Below, one piece after another: positions 9,235 to 17,825 of a DNA stretch of 26,726 nucleotides. The notes under the pieces were generated by a model. It was not told the DNA's origin, did not search any database, and saw only the letters and a list, made by a program, of their open reading frames with translations. The position numbers were made by a program, and so were the translations under genes. This DNA comes from Gammaproteobacteria bacterium. GTDB taxonomy: Bacteria > Pseudomonadota > Gammaproteobacteria > Enterobacterales > Kangiellaceae. The stretch lies in the NCBI GenBank assembly GCA_013372875.1, contig JABXIW010000093.1, forward strand, positions 1 through 26,726, given 5' to 3'. Position 1 is the stretch's first letter; the number at the start of each line of letters is the position of its first letter.

Positions 9235-10209
9235 ATGAAAGTCATCGATGCACAACAAGTCGCGCAAAGTTTGAGTATGCACTCTTTGATTGAAACCATG
9301 CGAGACATCTATGCACAGCCTGCCACGATTCCGCAGCGCAGAGTGATGTCATTAGAAGAGGGAAAGTATGAAGCTTTTGCTTTACTGCCTGCATGGAACC
9401 AAGAACTGATTGCCGTTAAGGCATTTACTTACTTTCCTGAGAATCCCCTGCAAGGTAAAGATACTTTGGCATCTAAGTTGTTGGTCTTCAAACGCGGAGA
9501 TGGTGAACCTATCGCGCTGGTGGACGGTAAAGTCTTAACTTTTTGGCGTACAGCTGCCGCATCTGCTTTAGCCGCCGATTACTTAGCGCGCAAAAATGCC
9601 TCCCGCTTGTTGATTTGTGGTACTGGCAACTTAGCCCCTTATTTTGCGTGGGCTTACGCAGCGATTCGACCACTCAAACAAGTTTATGTTTGGGGACGAA
9701 ACCCAGAAAAGGCTGCCTCAACGGTGGATCAGATTCTGTCTTCCTCTGAATATCAATCACTGCCAGAAGAGCGCCAGTTCTCTGTGTCTGTGGTCGAAAA
9801 CGTTGAGCAAGTGATTGATCAAGTCGACATCATCAGTTGCATTACTGCGTCTGCTCAGCCTTTATTTAATGGCTTTGATGTGCAGCCGGGAACACACATT
9901 GATCTGGTCGGCAATCACGACTTAGACAAGCGTGAATGCGATTCTGTCTCGGTGCAAAGAGCGAATGTGTATGTCGACAGTCGCATTAATGTGTTGGCGG
10001 AAGCGGGAGATTTGCTGATCCCAATACAAGAGGGGGTATTCACACCTGAAGACATTTATGGGGAGTTGCCTGAGCTTTGCGCTCAGCAAGTGCAAGGGCG
10101 TCAAAGTGACGAGGTGATTACCTTATATAAATCGGTTGGCAGTGCCTTGGCTGATTTAGCCGCAGTAAAAGCGGTGTTGTTAAAACATGGCGTTGAAAGC
10201 CAAATTTGA
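9235..10209 (+). CDS. Ornithine cyclodeaminase/mu-crystallin family protein; probable delta-1-pyrroline-2-carboxylate reductase
   Basis: This 324-residue protein belongs to the ornithine cyclodeaminase/mu-crystallin family. It has the substrate-pocket motif WRTAAASALAADYL and a nucleotide-binding turn written GTGNLA, where many members have GxGxQA. Family members in hydroxyproline clusters (LhpI type) reduce delta-1-pyrroline-2-carboxylate to L-proline with NAD(P)H, so that is the preferred call. An ornithine cyclodeaminase or another imine reductase remains possible. The ATG at 9235 lies five bases after GGAG; the GTG at 9232 would be too close. A related operator and the deaminase gene follow immediately. 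No trans-3-hydroxyproline dehydratase gene, which would make its usual substrate, is visible in the window. Confidence 0.8.
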   Translation: MKVIDAQQVAQSLSMHSLIETMRDIYAQPATIPQRRVMSLEEGKYEAFALLPAWNQELIAVKAFTYFPENPLQGKDTLASKLLVFKRGDGEPIALVDGKVLTFWRTAAASALAADYLARKNASRLLICGTGNLAPYFAWAYAAIRPLKQVYVWGRNPEKAASTVDQILSSSEYQSLPEERQFSVSVVENVEQVIDQVDIISCITASAQPLFNGFDVQPGTHIDLVGNHDLDKRECDSVSVQRANVYVDSRINVLAEAGDLLIPIQEGVFTPEDIYGELPELCAQQVQGRQSDEVITLYKSVGSALADLAAVKAVLLKHGVESQI

Positions 10210-10231
10210 GCATTTTCGCTCGTCTTTATAA

Positions 10232-10243
10232 ATTGCATACAAT
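10232..10243. promoter_or_regulatory. Predicted GntR operator before the deaminase gene
   Basis: ATTGCATACAAT matches the perfect palindrome at 11 of 12 positions and lies 22 bases before the deaminase ATG. It suggests an internal regulated promoter in the 56-base gap inside the plus-strand gene run. Confidence 0.65.
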
Positions 10244-10265
10244 ATACATAAAGGAAGGGAAGTTC

Positions 10266-11180
10266 ATGAAAGTAGATTGGAAAGGTGTTTATCCGGCGGT
10301 CAGTACGCAGTTTCGTCAAGATCAGTCCATTGACCTAGACGCAACACAAACCGTTATCGATAACCAAATTAAAGATGGTGTGAACGGCATTATTTGCCTT
10401 GGTACGGTAGGTGAGAACTGCGCGCTATATCCGGAAGAAAAGCGTCAGGTGCTACAAGCTGCCAAAGAAGTGGTTAATGGTCGTGTTCCTCTTATTGCTG
10501 GTACGGCAGAGTCAATTACCACAGCGGCTATCGATTACATGCAAGACGCGCACAAAATTGGTATCGACGGGTGTATGGTGATGCCTGCGATGGTCTACCG
10601 CACGTCTGAAAGCGAAACATATGATTACTACCGCACGCTGGCAGAAGCGACACCAGAGATGCCTATCATGATTTACAACAACCCTGTTGCGTACGGCGTC
10701 GATGTAAATCTCGATATCATGGCGAAGCTGGCTGAGTTTGACAGCATTGTTGCAATCAAAGAGTCGACTACCGACACGCGTCGTATCACTGAACTTTACA
10801 ACAAGTTCGATGATCGCTTTATCGTGTTCAGTGGTGTTGATGACATTGCGCTTGAGTCGCTGATGTTAGGAGCGACAGGCTGGATTTCTGGCTTAACCAA
10901 TGCGTTCCCAGAAGAATCAGTTGCAATTTACAAGCTGGCTAGTCAAGGCCGTTATGCAGAAGCGTTAGAGATTTACCGTTGGTTCTTACCGCTGCTGCGT
11001 CTCGACACCATTCCTACGCTGGTTCAGTGCATTAAGCTTGCTGAACAAGTGTGTGGCCGTGGTTCAGAGCAAGTTCGTGCACCGCGCCAACTGCTTAAAG
11101 GTGAGGAGCGTCAACAAGTGATCCAGATAGTGGAGCACGCGCTTGCTACCCGCTTAGACCTATCAAAATACAATCTGTAA
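10266..11180 (+). CDS. Delta-1-pyrroline-4-hydroxy-2-carboxylate deaminase (DHDPS/NAL family)
   Basis: This 304-residue protein belongs to the dihydrodipicolinate synthase / N-acetylneuraminate lyase family. The Schiff-base lysine is Lys165 (VAIKEST) and the conserved tyrosine is Tyr137 (MIYNNP); both have the usual family spacing. The N-terminal GTVGEN replaces the GTTGE of true DHDPS. In hydroxyproline pathways this family member deaminates and dehydrates the pyrroline product to 2-oxoglutarate semialdehyde (names used elsewhere: HypD, LhpC). With the epimerase, dehydrogenase and semialdehyde dehydrogenase also present, this call is strong. The ATG at 10266 follows AAGGAAGGGA; an upstream in-frame start at 10206 would overlap the reductase gene and the operator. 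Confidence 0.9.
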   Translation: MKVDWKGVYPAVSTQFRQDQSIDLDATQTVIDNQIKDGVNGIICLGTVGENCALYPEEKRQVLQAAKEVVNGRVPLIAGTAESITTAAIDYMQDAHKIGIDGCMVMPAMVYRTSESETYDYYRTLAEATPEMPIMIYNNPVAYGVDVNLDIMAKLAEFDSIVAIKESTTDTRRITELYNKFDDRFIVFSGVDDIALESLMLGATGWISGLTNAFPEESVAIYKLASQGRYAEALEIYRWFLPLLRLDTIPTLVQCIKLAEQVCGRGSEQVRAPRQLLKGEERQQVIQIVEHALATRLDLSKYNL

Positions 11181-11191
11181 TTGAGCTAGTG

Positions 11192-11221
11192 AGTAGGGCG
11201 CTTTGTGGCGCTCTACTTATT
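11192..11221 (+). terminator. Hairpin between deaminase and ATPase genes (possible attenuator)
   Basis: AGTAGGGCGC (11192-11201) pairs with GCGCTCTACT (11208-11217), ten pairs including one G-U, around a 6-base loop. It is followed by TATTTTC, a weak T tract. Since the ATPase and permease genes follow with no clear new promoter, it probably reduces rather than stops transcription. Confidence 0.5.
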
Positions 11222-11252
11222 TTCGCTATACAAAAATGAACGGAGGGATGCC

Positions 11253-12374
11253 ATGAGCACAGCAAACAAGGATTATGTGAGCTTTCAACATGTTAAGAAA
11301 ACCTACGACGGTGCAAACTTGGTGGTTAAAGACTTCAACTTAGACATCGCACCCGGAGAGTTTGTCACCATGTTGGGGCCTTCTGGATCAGGCAAAACAA
11401 CGTGTCTGATGATGCTGGCGGGTTTTGAAACGGCAACAGGCGGAGAGATTTACATTGATGGCGTTCCGGTAAACAATCTCGCGCCACATAAACGCGACAT
11501 CGGAATGGTATTTCAAAACTACGCGCTGTTTCCTCACATGACGATTGCGGAGAACCTCGCTTTTCCTCTAAAAGTGCGCAAGCTCGATAATCAAACCATT
11601 CAAAATAAAGTACAGAGCGCACTGGACATGGTCGAGTTGGGACACGTTGCCAGTCGTTACCCAAAGCAGTTATCTGGCGGGCAGCAACAACGTGTCGCGT
11701 TGGCAAGGGCACTTGTGTTTGAACCGAAACTCGTCCTGATGGATGAGCCTTTGGGCGCGTTGGACAAACAACTTCGAGAGCAAATGCAGATGGAGATTAA
11801 ACACCTGCACGAAAAGCTCGGTATTACGATTTTGTATGTCACGCATGACCAAGATGAAGCGCTCACTATGTCTGACCGAATCGCAGTTTTTAATCAAGGC
11901 GAAGTGCAGCAACTTGCCCCGCCAACGGAGCTGTATGAATCTCCGAGTAACGCGTTTGTCGCTCAGTTTATTGGTGAAAATAATCAGCTTTCTGGTGTGG
12001 TAAAAGAGTGGCAATCAGAGCGATGCCAAGTCCAGGTCGGCCCCGCTCACTTCGTTGCCAAACCGGTTCGAGTGACCCAAAACAGCGAGCGCACCACCTT
12101 GTCTATTCGACCAGAGAAAATTTCCATCCAGCCTGATGACGAGTCTTGTGATAACCAAATTGAAGGCGTGCTGCGTGAGCTAATTTATCACGGTGATCAT
12201 TATCGGTTAGTGGTCGACGTTGAACTGGTTGGTCAGTTTGTCGTGAAAGTGCCGAACGACAACCGAACGCATCTGAACCTTATTCCGGGAACGGTTTGTC
12301 GAATTGGGTGGCAAAGTACAGATTGCCATGCGCTAGATGCGATTCAACCAGAAACCGAAGAGGTGGCGGCATGA
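11253..12374 (+). CDS. ABC importer ATPase, PotA-like
   Basis: This 373-residue protein has Walker A (GPSGSGKTT), Q-loop (VFQNYALFPHM), signature (LSGGQQQRVALARAL), Walker B (LVLMDEP) and the switch histidine (YVTHDQ). A C-terminal TOBE-like domain covers about residues 245-360. This matches the spermidine/putrescine/iron-type importer ATPases. The ATG at 11253 is preceded by CGGAGGG; the longer open frame from 11205 lacks a site and would start inside the hairpin. Its TGA overlaps the permease start (ATGA), showing coupling. It powers the importer whose binding protein is at 8081 and whose permeases follow. Confidence 0.93.
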   Translation: MSTANKDYVSFQHVKKTYDGANLVVKDFNLDIAPGEFVTMLGPSGSGKTTCLMMLAGFETATGGEIYIDGVPVNNLAPHKRDIGMVFQNYALFPHMTIAENLAFPLKVRKLDNQTIQNKVQSALDMVELGHVASRYPKQLSGGQQQRVALARALVFEPKLVLMDEPLGALDKQLREQMQMEIKHLHEKLGITILYVTHDQDEALTMSDRIAVFNQGEVQQLAPPTELYESPSNAFVAQFIGENNQLSGVVKEWQSERCQVQVGPAHFVAKPVRVTQNSERTTLSIRPEKISIQPDDESCDNQIEGVLRELIYHGDHYRLVVDVELVGQFVVKVPNDNRTHLNLIPGTVCRIGWQSTDCHALDAIQPETEEVAA

Positions 12375-13651
12375 GTCGAGAGCTAACCTCGTTAGATTCG
12401 GTGCTGGAAATCGAACGACATGTGAATCACCAACAGAGCGATCTCAGAGCCCAACTGCAAAAAGCGGAGCGCAATAAAAACCTACGCTCAATCATGCTGA
12501 CGTTGCCGTTGGTGTGCTTTATTTTGCTCACATTTGCGTTTCCTATTTTAGAAATGCTTTATCGCAGTGTCGACAACCGAGATATTCCGCAGGCCTTGCC
12601 GAAAACAATCCAAGCGTTAGCGCATTGGGATTATCAAGGATTGCCAGATTCCAAAGTGGTAGAGGCATTTTCGGTTGAGCTGCTGGCACTGTATGAGACC
12701 AAAGCACTGCCTAAAATCGCCAATCGCATGAACATAGAAGTCTCTGGCATGCGCAGCTTGATGATGAAAACGGGACGAAAATTGTCTCGTTTAGAAGTGC
12801 TTCCTACGTCAATAAATGAACTGAGTAGGCTCGATAAACGCTGGACGGATGCAAAACATTGGGTTGCTTTTAAGAACCTGAGCGGTGCGATAACCGTCAA
12901 CCATTACCTTGCGGCATTGGATATGCAGGTGAACGAAATGGGCGAGATTGAAGCGCAACCAGAAAAACGGCAGATCTACGTTGACCTTTTCTTTAAAACC
13001 TTTTGGATGTCGATCTTAATTACCGTGATTTGTTTGTTGATGGCTTATCCCGTGGCGTATCTGTTAGCAAACTTGCCAGACAAACGCGCCAACTTGCTGT
13101 TGATTGTGGTGCTACTGCCTTTTTGGACGTCACTATTGGTCCGTACGGCCTCTTGGATTGTGTTGTTGCAAAATCAGGGGGTGATTAATGATTTACTGAT
13201 TTGGTCTGGTTTAACGTCTGAGCGAATTCAGATGATACACAATACCTTTGGTACGGTTGTTTCTATGGTACACATCTTATTGCCTTTTATGATTCTGCCG
13301 CTCTACAGTGTAATGAAAGGCATCAGTCCAACGTATTTCCGCGCCGCTCGTTCCTTAGGGGCGTCCCCTCTTGTTGCATTCGTCAAAGTCTACATGCCGC
13401 TTACTTTACCGGGTATTGGCGCTGGAGCGTTGCTCACGTTCATTCTTTCGATTGGTTTTTACATTACGCCGGCACTCGTGGGCGGAAGGAGTGGGCAAAT
13501 GATCTCCAATATGATTGCGTACCACATGCAAACCTCGCTCAACTGGGGAATGGCGGGCGCGTTAGGTGGGCTGCTTTTGTTTGTCGTGCTCGCGCTGTTT
13601 TATGTGTTTAACCGTGTGGTTGGCATAAATAACATTAAGGTAGGAGGATAA
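12371..13651 (+). CDS. ABC importer permease 1, PotB-like, with an unusually long first periplasmic loop
   Basis: This 426-residue permease begins with a charged cytosolic segment (1-40), then TM1 at about 41-63. A ~140-residue periplasmic region (about 66-206) precedes the second membrane segment, and the rest has the usual PotB/PotH-type core. The EAA loop (AARSLGASPLVAFVKVYMPL) contacts the ATPase. PotB-type permeases are usually about 280-300 residues; the excess is nearly all in the first loop. The ATG at 12371 overlaps the ATPase TGA and follows GAGGTGG; a longer frame from 12296 would run deep into the ATPase gene. The loop may help dock the binding protein, but this is inference. Confidence 0.9.
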   Translation: MSRELTSLDSVLEIERHVNHQQSDLRAQLQKAERNKNLRSIMLTLPLVCFILLTFAFPILEMLYRSVDNRDIPQALPKTIQALAHWDYQGLPDSKVVEAFSVELLALYETKALPKIANRMNIEVSGMRSLMMKTGRKLSRLEVLPTSINELSRLDKRWTDAKHWVAFKNLSGAITVNHYLAALDMQVNEMGEIEAQPEKRQIYVDLFFKTFWMSILITVICLLMAYPVAYLLANLPDKRANLLLIVVLLPFWTSLLVRTASWIVLLQNQGVINDLLIWSGLTSERIQMIHNTFGTVVSMVHILLPFMILPLYSVMKGISPTYFRAARSLGASPLVAFVKVYMPLTLPGIGAGALLTFILSIGFYITPALVGGRSGQMISNMIAYHMQTSLNWGMAGALGGLLLFVVLALFYVFNRVVGINNIKVGG

Positions 13652-13653
13652 CC

Positions 13654-14502
13654 ATGGCACTACCAAACTACGCTTCAAAAAGTGAGAGAATGGTTTACGC
13701 AGGCTACTTGGTATTTTGTGGACTGGTGCTGTTCTTTCTCATTGCGCCTATTCTGACAATCATCCCCTTGTCGTTTAATGCCACCCCTTATTTTACGTTT
13801 ACAGAAGGTATGCTGAACTTGGACGCAGACGCCTATTCTGTACGCTGGTATCAAGAAATGTTCACCAATGAGCAGTGGTTATTGGCACTCAAAAACAGCA
13901 CGTTTATTGCGCTCATGGCTACCTTGATCGCGACGGGTTTGGGTACGTTAGCGGCATTGGGACTAGCCAACAGCAATTTGCCGTTTAGAAATGCCATTAT
14001 GGCGTTGCTGATCTCTCCAATGATTGTGCCTGTGATTATTTCTGCCGCTGCGATGTATTTTTTCTACACTCGGTTGGGTTTATCTCAGACTTATTTTGGC
14101 ATTATCTTAGCGCATGCCGCGCTAGGTACGCCTTTTGTCGTGATCACAGTGAGCGCGACGCTGAGTGGTTTTGATCAAAGCCTCGTCAAAGCGGCGGCCA
14201 GTTTGGGAGCAAATCCGGTTTATACCTTTAGGCACGTGACTTTTCCGTTGATCCGTCCCGGCATGATTTCCGGTGGATTGTTTGCGTTTGGCACGTCGTT
14301 TGATGAAGTGGTCGTGGCGTTGTTTTTAACAGGCGCAGAACAAAAAACCGTCCCAAGGCAGATGTGGTCAGGGATCCGAGAACAAATCAGCCCGACAATT
14401 TTGGCTGTTGCAACCTTGCTGATTTTTATGTCCGTGTGTTTGCTCGTGACGTTGGAGATCTTACGCAGACGCAATGTCCGTATTCGTGGGATTCTAGAAT
14501 AA
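13654..14502 (+). CDS. ABC importer permease 2, PotC-like
   Basis: This 282-residue protein has about six membrane segments and an EAA loop (KAAASLGANPVYTFRHVTFPL), as in PotC-type permeases. A strong AGGAGG ribosome-binding site overlaps the end of permease 1 and lies 7 bases before the ATG; the two genes are two bases apart. It completes the importer with permease 1, the ATPase and the binding protein. It is the last gene of the plus-strand run, which ends at the terminator at 14565. Confidence 0.93.
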   Translation: MALPNYASKSERMVYAGYLVFCGLVLFFLIAPILTIIPLSFNATPYFTFTEGMLNLDADAYSVRWYQEMFTNEQWLLALKNSTFIALMATLIATGLGTLAALGLANSNLPFRNAIMALLISPMIVPVIISAAAMYFFYTRLGLSQTYFGIILAHAALGTPFVVITVSATLSGFDQSLVKAAASLGANPVYTFRHVTFPLIRPGMISGGLFAFGTSFDEVVVALFLTGAEQKTVPRQMWSGIREQISPTILAVATLLIFMSVCLLVTLEILRRRNVRIRGILE

Positions 14503-14564
14503 ATAAGCCTTTTTCGGTTGCTCAGAGCTTTCTCGTCCAGGAGTTACTCACCCTTTGACCGAAC

Positions 14565-14588
14565 GCGCCTCCTTGTGGGCGCTTTTTT
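14565..14588 (+). terminator. Terminator of the hydroxyproline transport operon
   Basis: GCGCC (14565-14569) pairs with GGCGC (14578-14582) around an 8-base loop and is followed by six Ts (14583-14588). It lies 62 bases past the permease 2 stop. Confidence 0.8.
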
Positions 14589-14611
14589 ACGTCTGCGGCT
14601 CGATAGGGGGG

Positions 14612-15061
14612 CTATTTGATTTGTTGAATTTCTATTCCCGCTTGCTCAAAGCGGGCGAATACAGGCCTGTGATGCTGCTGATACCAGCTCGCTGGCATGT
14701 TAGGTTTAAGCTGTAGCTTCTCCTGTTTGCTAATCACCACATAGTGCAAAAACGCGTTAAGCGTAGCCGTCATCACATCACACGTCATCTCTCCATCTTT
14801 ACTGATGGCTTTGAGCAAACCAACCACGGTTTCTTCAGGAACTAAAGGCTCAATAACCGCCTGTTTACGAGTTTTAAGGCTGATAGAGGCTGGCAACACA
14901 TCACGGGCGGTTTCCCAACAAACCTTGTTGTTTTTATTTACTAAATTGTTTTTATAGCAGTAGTAACTGAATAAAAAACGGGACACGTTTTGCCAGCGTT
15001 GCGTTTGGATTTCTAACCACAGGTGCTGAAGTTCGATATCGGCATCGGTCATAGATTTCAT
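14612..15061 (-). CDS. Hypothetical protein, 149 aa
   Basis: I do not recognise this protein. It has no signal peptide or membrane segment and looks soluble and helical. Notable parts are an aromatic N-terminal third (WLEIQTQRWQNVSRFLFSYYCY) and a basic, Gln-rich C-terminus. A second Met at residue 4 could be the true start, as neither start has a clear ribosome-binding site. It is a single-gene unit between the transport operon and the collagenase gene, converging with the former. No link to collagen use can be claimed from sequence. Confidence 0.6.
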   Translation of the reverse strand: MKSMTDADIELQHLWLEIQTQRWQNVSRFLFSYYCYKNNLVNKNNKVCWETARDVLPASISLKTRKQAVIEPLVPEETVVGLLKAISKDGEMTCDVMTATLNAFLHYVVISKQEKLQLKPNMPASWYQQHHRPVFARFEQAGIEIQQIK

Positions 15062-15359
15062 TCTAAATATGTTGGGAGAGCGATAGTGTAGCTTGGTTTT
15101 TTCATAACGCCAAAATCCTTCGTTGTGGCGTCTTTAAGTGCTAGTTCATCAAAGTCTATTGAGCAAATCGATTTTAATAAAGTTCGTAGTGTGGCGAATT
15201 GGGTACTAAAAAGTGATACCGCTAAATTTGTTTGTTAATGAATTGTTTATTTTAAAGCTCAATCAGATTTATATGAGGATGCTCTTTGTTGTGAAAAGAG
15301 CACGAAGTGATGTCACGTGGTATCGGCATTTAAGGAACACATTATATAGAAGAACAAAG
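15062..15359. other. Collagenase upstream region
   Basis: This ~298-base gap separates the divergent hypothetical gene and the collagenase gene. It must hold the collagenase promoter, but no strong -35/-10 pair stands out. I found no copy of the ATTGTATACAAT operator. A short inverted repeat GTGATGTCAC is at 15307-15316. An open frame runs through its 3' half in frame with the collagenase, but this part is not signal-peptide-like. Confidence 0.5.
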
Positions 15360-17804
15360 ATGGAACTGAAAACCCTCAGCGTCGCGATTGCGGCAACCTT
15401 GAGCAGCACTGCTGCGTTCGCAATGAGCGAGCCAGTAGCGCAAGTCACAGAGAAAGTTGAACATCATCAGCACGAACACGGTGTAGAAACGGTGCAGCCT
15501 GAGTATGCACCGACAGAATTGTTACCACAGCTACCGAAACAGACGTTACGCACGCGGGCTACCCAATCGGGTGAAGCGGCAAGCGTGGTTTGTGACGTAG
15601 AATCGTTCACAACCACCAACAGCAACGACTTGATCAGCGCGATAAAAACTCAAGGTGCAAGTTGCATCAACGAGCTGTTCTCTGCTCAAAGCCGAGTGCA
15701 AGAAGCGGCGTTTGATTCTGACCACATGTACAACGTGGCAAAGCATACGGTGACTTTGGCGAAAGCCTATACTGGCGGCGGTAGTAATGAGCTTGAAGCC
15801 TTGTACTTGTATTTGCGCGCTGGCTATTACGCCGAGTTTTACAACAACAATATCTCGTTTGTTTCTTGGGTCACGCCCGCAGTGCAAGAGGCGGTAGACG
15901 CGTTTGTAAACAACGCTAATTTTTACGAAAACAGCGACCCACACGGCAAGGTATTAAGTGAAGTGATCATCACGATGGACAGTGCGGGGTTGCAACACGC
16001 TTATTTACCGCAAGTGACGGAGTGGCTGACACGCTGGAATAACCAATACGCTCAAAACTGGTACATGCGCAACGCGGTGAATGGGGTGTTCACCATCTTA
16101 TTCGGCGGTCAGTGGAACGACCAATATTTGCAAACCATCGGTAACCAAACCGAACTTGCAAAAGCATTGGGTGACTTTGCGTTGAGAGAGTCCTCGATAG
16201 GAGCGAGTGACGAGTTTATGGTGGCAAATGCGGGTCGCGAATTGGGGCGTCTGACCAAATATTCAGGCAGTGCCGCCACAACGGTGAGTAGCAAGTTAAA
16301 AGATATTTTTGCTCGCTACGAGATGTACGGAAAAGGGGATGCCGTTTGGCTTGCTGCTGCGGATACGGTCTCGTACTACGCCGAATGCAGCGAGTATGGA
16401 ATTTGTGATTTCGAAACCAAGCTCAAAGGTTTGGTGTTATCGCAAACCTACACTTGTAGCCCAACCATCCGTATTCTGTCGCAAAATATGACGCAAGAGC
16501 AGCATGTGGCCGCTTGTAGCAAAATGGGTTACGAAGAAGGGTATTTTCATCAATCTTTGGAAACAGGCGAGCAGCCAGTCGCTGATGATCATAATACACA
16601 GCTTCAAGTGAATATTTTTGATTCCAGTGACGACTACGGAAAATACGCGGGGCCAATCTTTGACATCAGTACCAACAACGGCGGCATGTACCTTGAGGGT
16701 GAACCGTCCAAGCCGGGCAATATTCCTAACTTTGTCGCTTATGAAGCGTCTTATGCGAACCCTGACCATTTTGTTTGGAACTTAGAACATGAATACGTGC
16801 ATTACCTAGATGGCCGATTCGACCTTTATGGCGGTTTTGGTCATCCAACTGAAAAGGTAGTGTGGTGGAGTGAAGGCATTGCAGAATACATCGCAAACGA
16901 AAAAGACAATCAAGCGGCGTTAGATACGATTCGAGACGGCTCAACTTACACCTTGAGCGAGGTTTTTGAAACCACATACGATGGCTTTGATGTTGACCGA
17001 ATTTATCGCTGGGGCTATCTGGCCGTTCGATTTATGTTTGAGCGACATAAAGATGATGTAAACCAAATGCTGGTGGAAACACGCCAAGGTAATTGGAGCA
17101 ATTACAAGGCGACCATCAATCAATGGGCAAACCTATACCAGAGCGAGTTTGAACAGTGGCAACAGTCATTGGTTTCAGGTGGCGCTCCTAATGCAGTAAT
17201 AACCGCAAACAATGAGGGAAAAGTCGGTGAAAGCATTACATTCAGCAGTGAGAATAGTACGGATACAGACGGGCAAATCGTCAGTGTGTTGTGGGACTTC
17301 GGTGATGGCACGGCCAGCACACAAACCCAGCCGACGCACCAATATGGGAGTGAAGGTCAGTACACGGTCAGTTTAACAGTGACAGATAATGACGGTTTGA
17401 CAGCTACCGCGACCCACGATGTGACGGTTTCGGCGACTGGCGGTAGTAGTACGTTTCCGCAAGATTGCGCGGTACAAAGCAAAGTGAGTGGTGGTCGTTT
17501 AAATGCTGGAGAGCCTGTCTGTTTGTCAAATCAGCAAACCATTTGGCTGAGTGTGCCGGCAGTTAATGAACATGCGAATATTGCTATCTCAACTGGCAAT
17601 GGCACGGGTGACCTCAAAATTGAATACAGCAATCTAGGCTGGCCAGATGGTTCAAACCTACATGGTTGGTCAGACAATGCTGGTAACAAAGAGTGCATAA
17701 CCGTTTCAAACCAAGCCAATTATTGGGGCTACATAAAAGTCTCTGGCAGTTTTGAAAATGCCGCGATTATTGTAGATTTTGACGCGGAAGCTTGCCGAGA
17801 GTAA
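15360..17804 (+). CDS. Secreted microbial collagenase, peptidase family M9A
   Basis: This 814-residue precursor has a Sec signal peptide (1-21, cleavage after AFA), an N-terminal M9 activator-like domain (about 75-310), and a zinc catalytic domain with HEYVH: zinc ligands His477 and His481, catalytic Glu478, and third ligand Glu509 in WWSEGIAEY, 28 residues after His481 as in clostridial collagenase. A PKD domain (about 610-693, with WDFGDGTAS) and a C-terminal PPC-like beta domain (about 700-814) follow. The length matches the V. alginolyticus collagenase precursor. It cleaves native collagen triple helices outside the cell. I chose the ATG at 15360 because the signal peptide starts there; 49 further in-frame codons upstream would bury it. 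The ribosome-binding site is weak (AGAAGA). Confidence 0.95.
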   Translation: MELKTLSVAIAATLSSTAAFAMSEPVAQVTEKVEHHQHEHGVETVQPEYAPTELLPQLPKQTLRTRATQSGEAASVVCDVESFTTTNSNDLISAIKTQGASCINELFSAQSRVQEAAFDSDHMYNVAKHTVTLAKAYTGGGSNELEALYLYLRAGYYAEFYNNNISFVSWVTPAVQEAVDAFVNNANFYENSDPHGKVLSEVIITMDSAGLQHAYLPQVTEWLTRWNNQYAQNWYMRNAVNGVFTILFGGQWNDQYLQTIGNQTELAKALGDFALRESSIGASDEFMVANAGRELGRLTKYSGSAATTVSSKLKDIFARYEMYGKGDAVWLAAADTVSYYAECSEYGICDFETKLKGLVLSQTYTCSPTIRILSQNMTQEQHVAACSKMGYEEGYFHQSLETGEQPVADDHNTQLQVNIFDSSDDYGKYAGPIFDISTNNGGMYLEGEPSKPGNIPNFVAYEASYANPDHFVWNLEHEYVHYLDGRFDLYGGFGHPTEKVVWWSEGIAEYIANEKDNQAALDTIRDGSTYTLSEVFETTYDGFDVDRIYRWGYLAVRFMFERHKDDVNQMLVETRQGNWSNYKATINQWANLYQSEFEQWQQSLVSGGAPNAVITANNEGKVGESITFSSENSTDTDGQIVSVLWDFGDGTASTQTQPTHQYGSEGQYTVSLTVTDNDGLTATATHDVTVSATGGSSTFPQDCAVQSKVSGGRLNAGEPVCLSNQQTIWLSVPAVNEHANIAISTGNGTGDLKIEYSNLGWPDGSNLHGWSDNAGNKECITVSNQANYWGYIKVSGSFENAAIIVDFDAEACRE

Positions 17805-17825
17805 CGCGCATTTTGACACAAATAA

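Noticed and set aside
11227..11233. TATACAA half of the operator before the ATPase gene
   Set aside because: Only one half-site matches; the other half has no similarity, so it is likely chance.
15307..15316. GTGATGTCAC before the collagenase gene as a CRP site
   Set aside because: The half-sites GTGA and TCAC are two bases apart, not the six needed for CRP.
15213..15359. 49-codon N-terminal extension of the collagenase
   Set aside because: It would place the Sec signal peptide inside the protein; starting at 15360 gives a typical signal and the 814-residue length of Vibrio collagenases.
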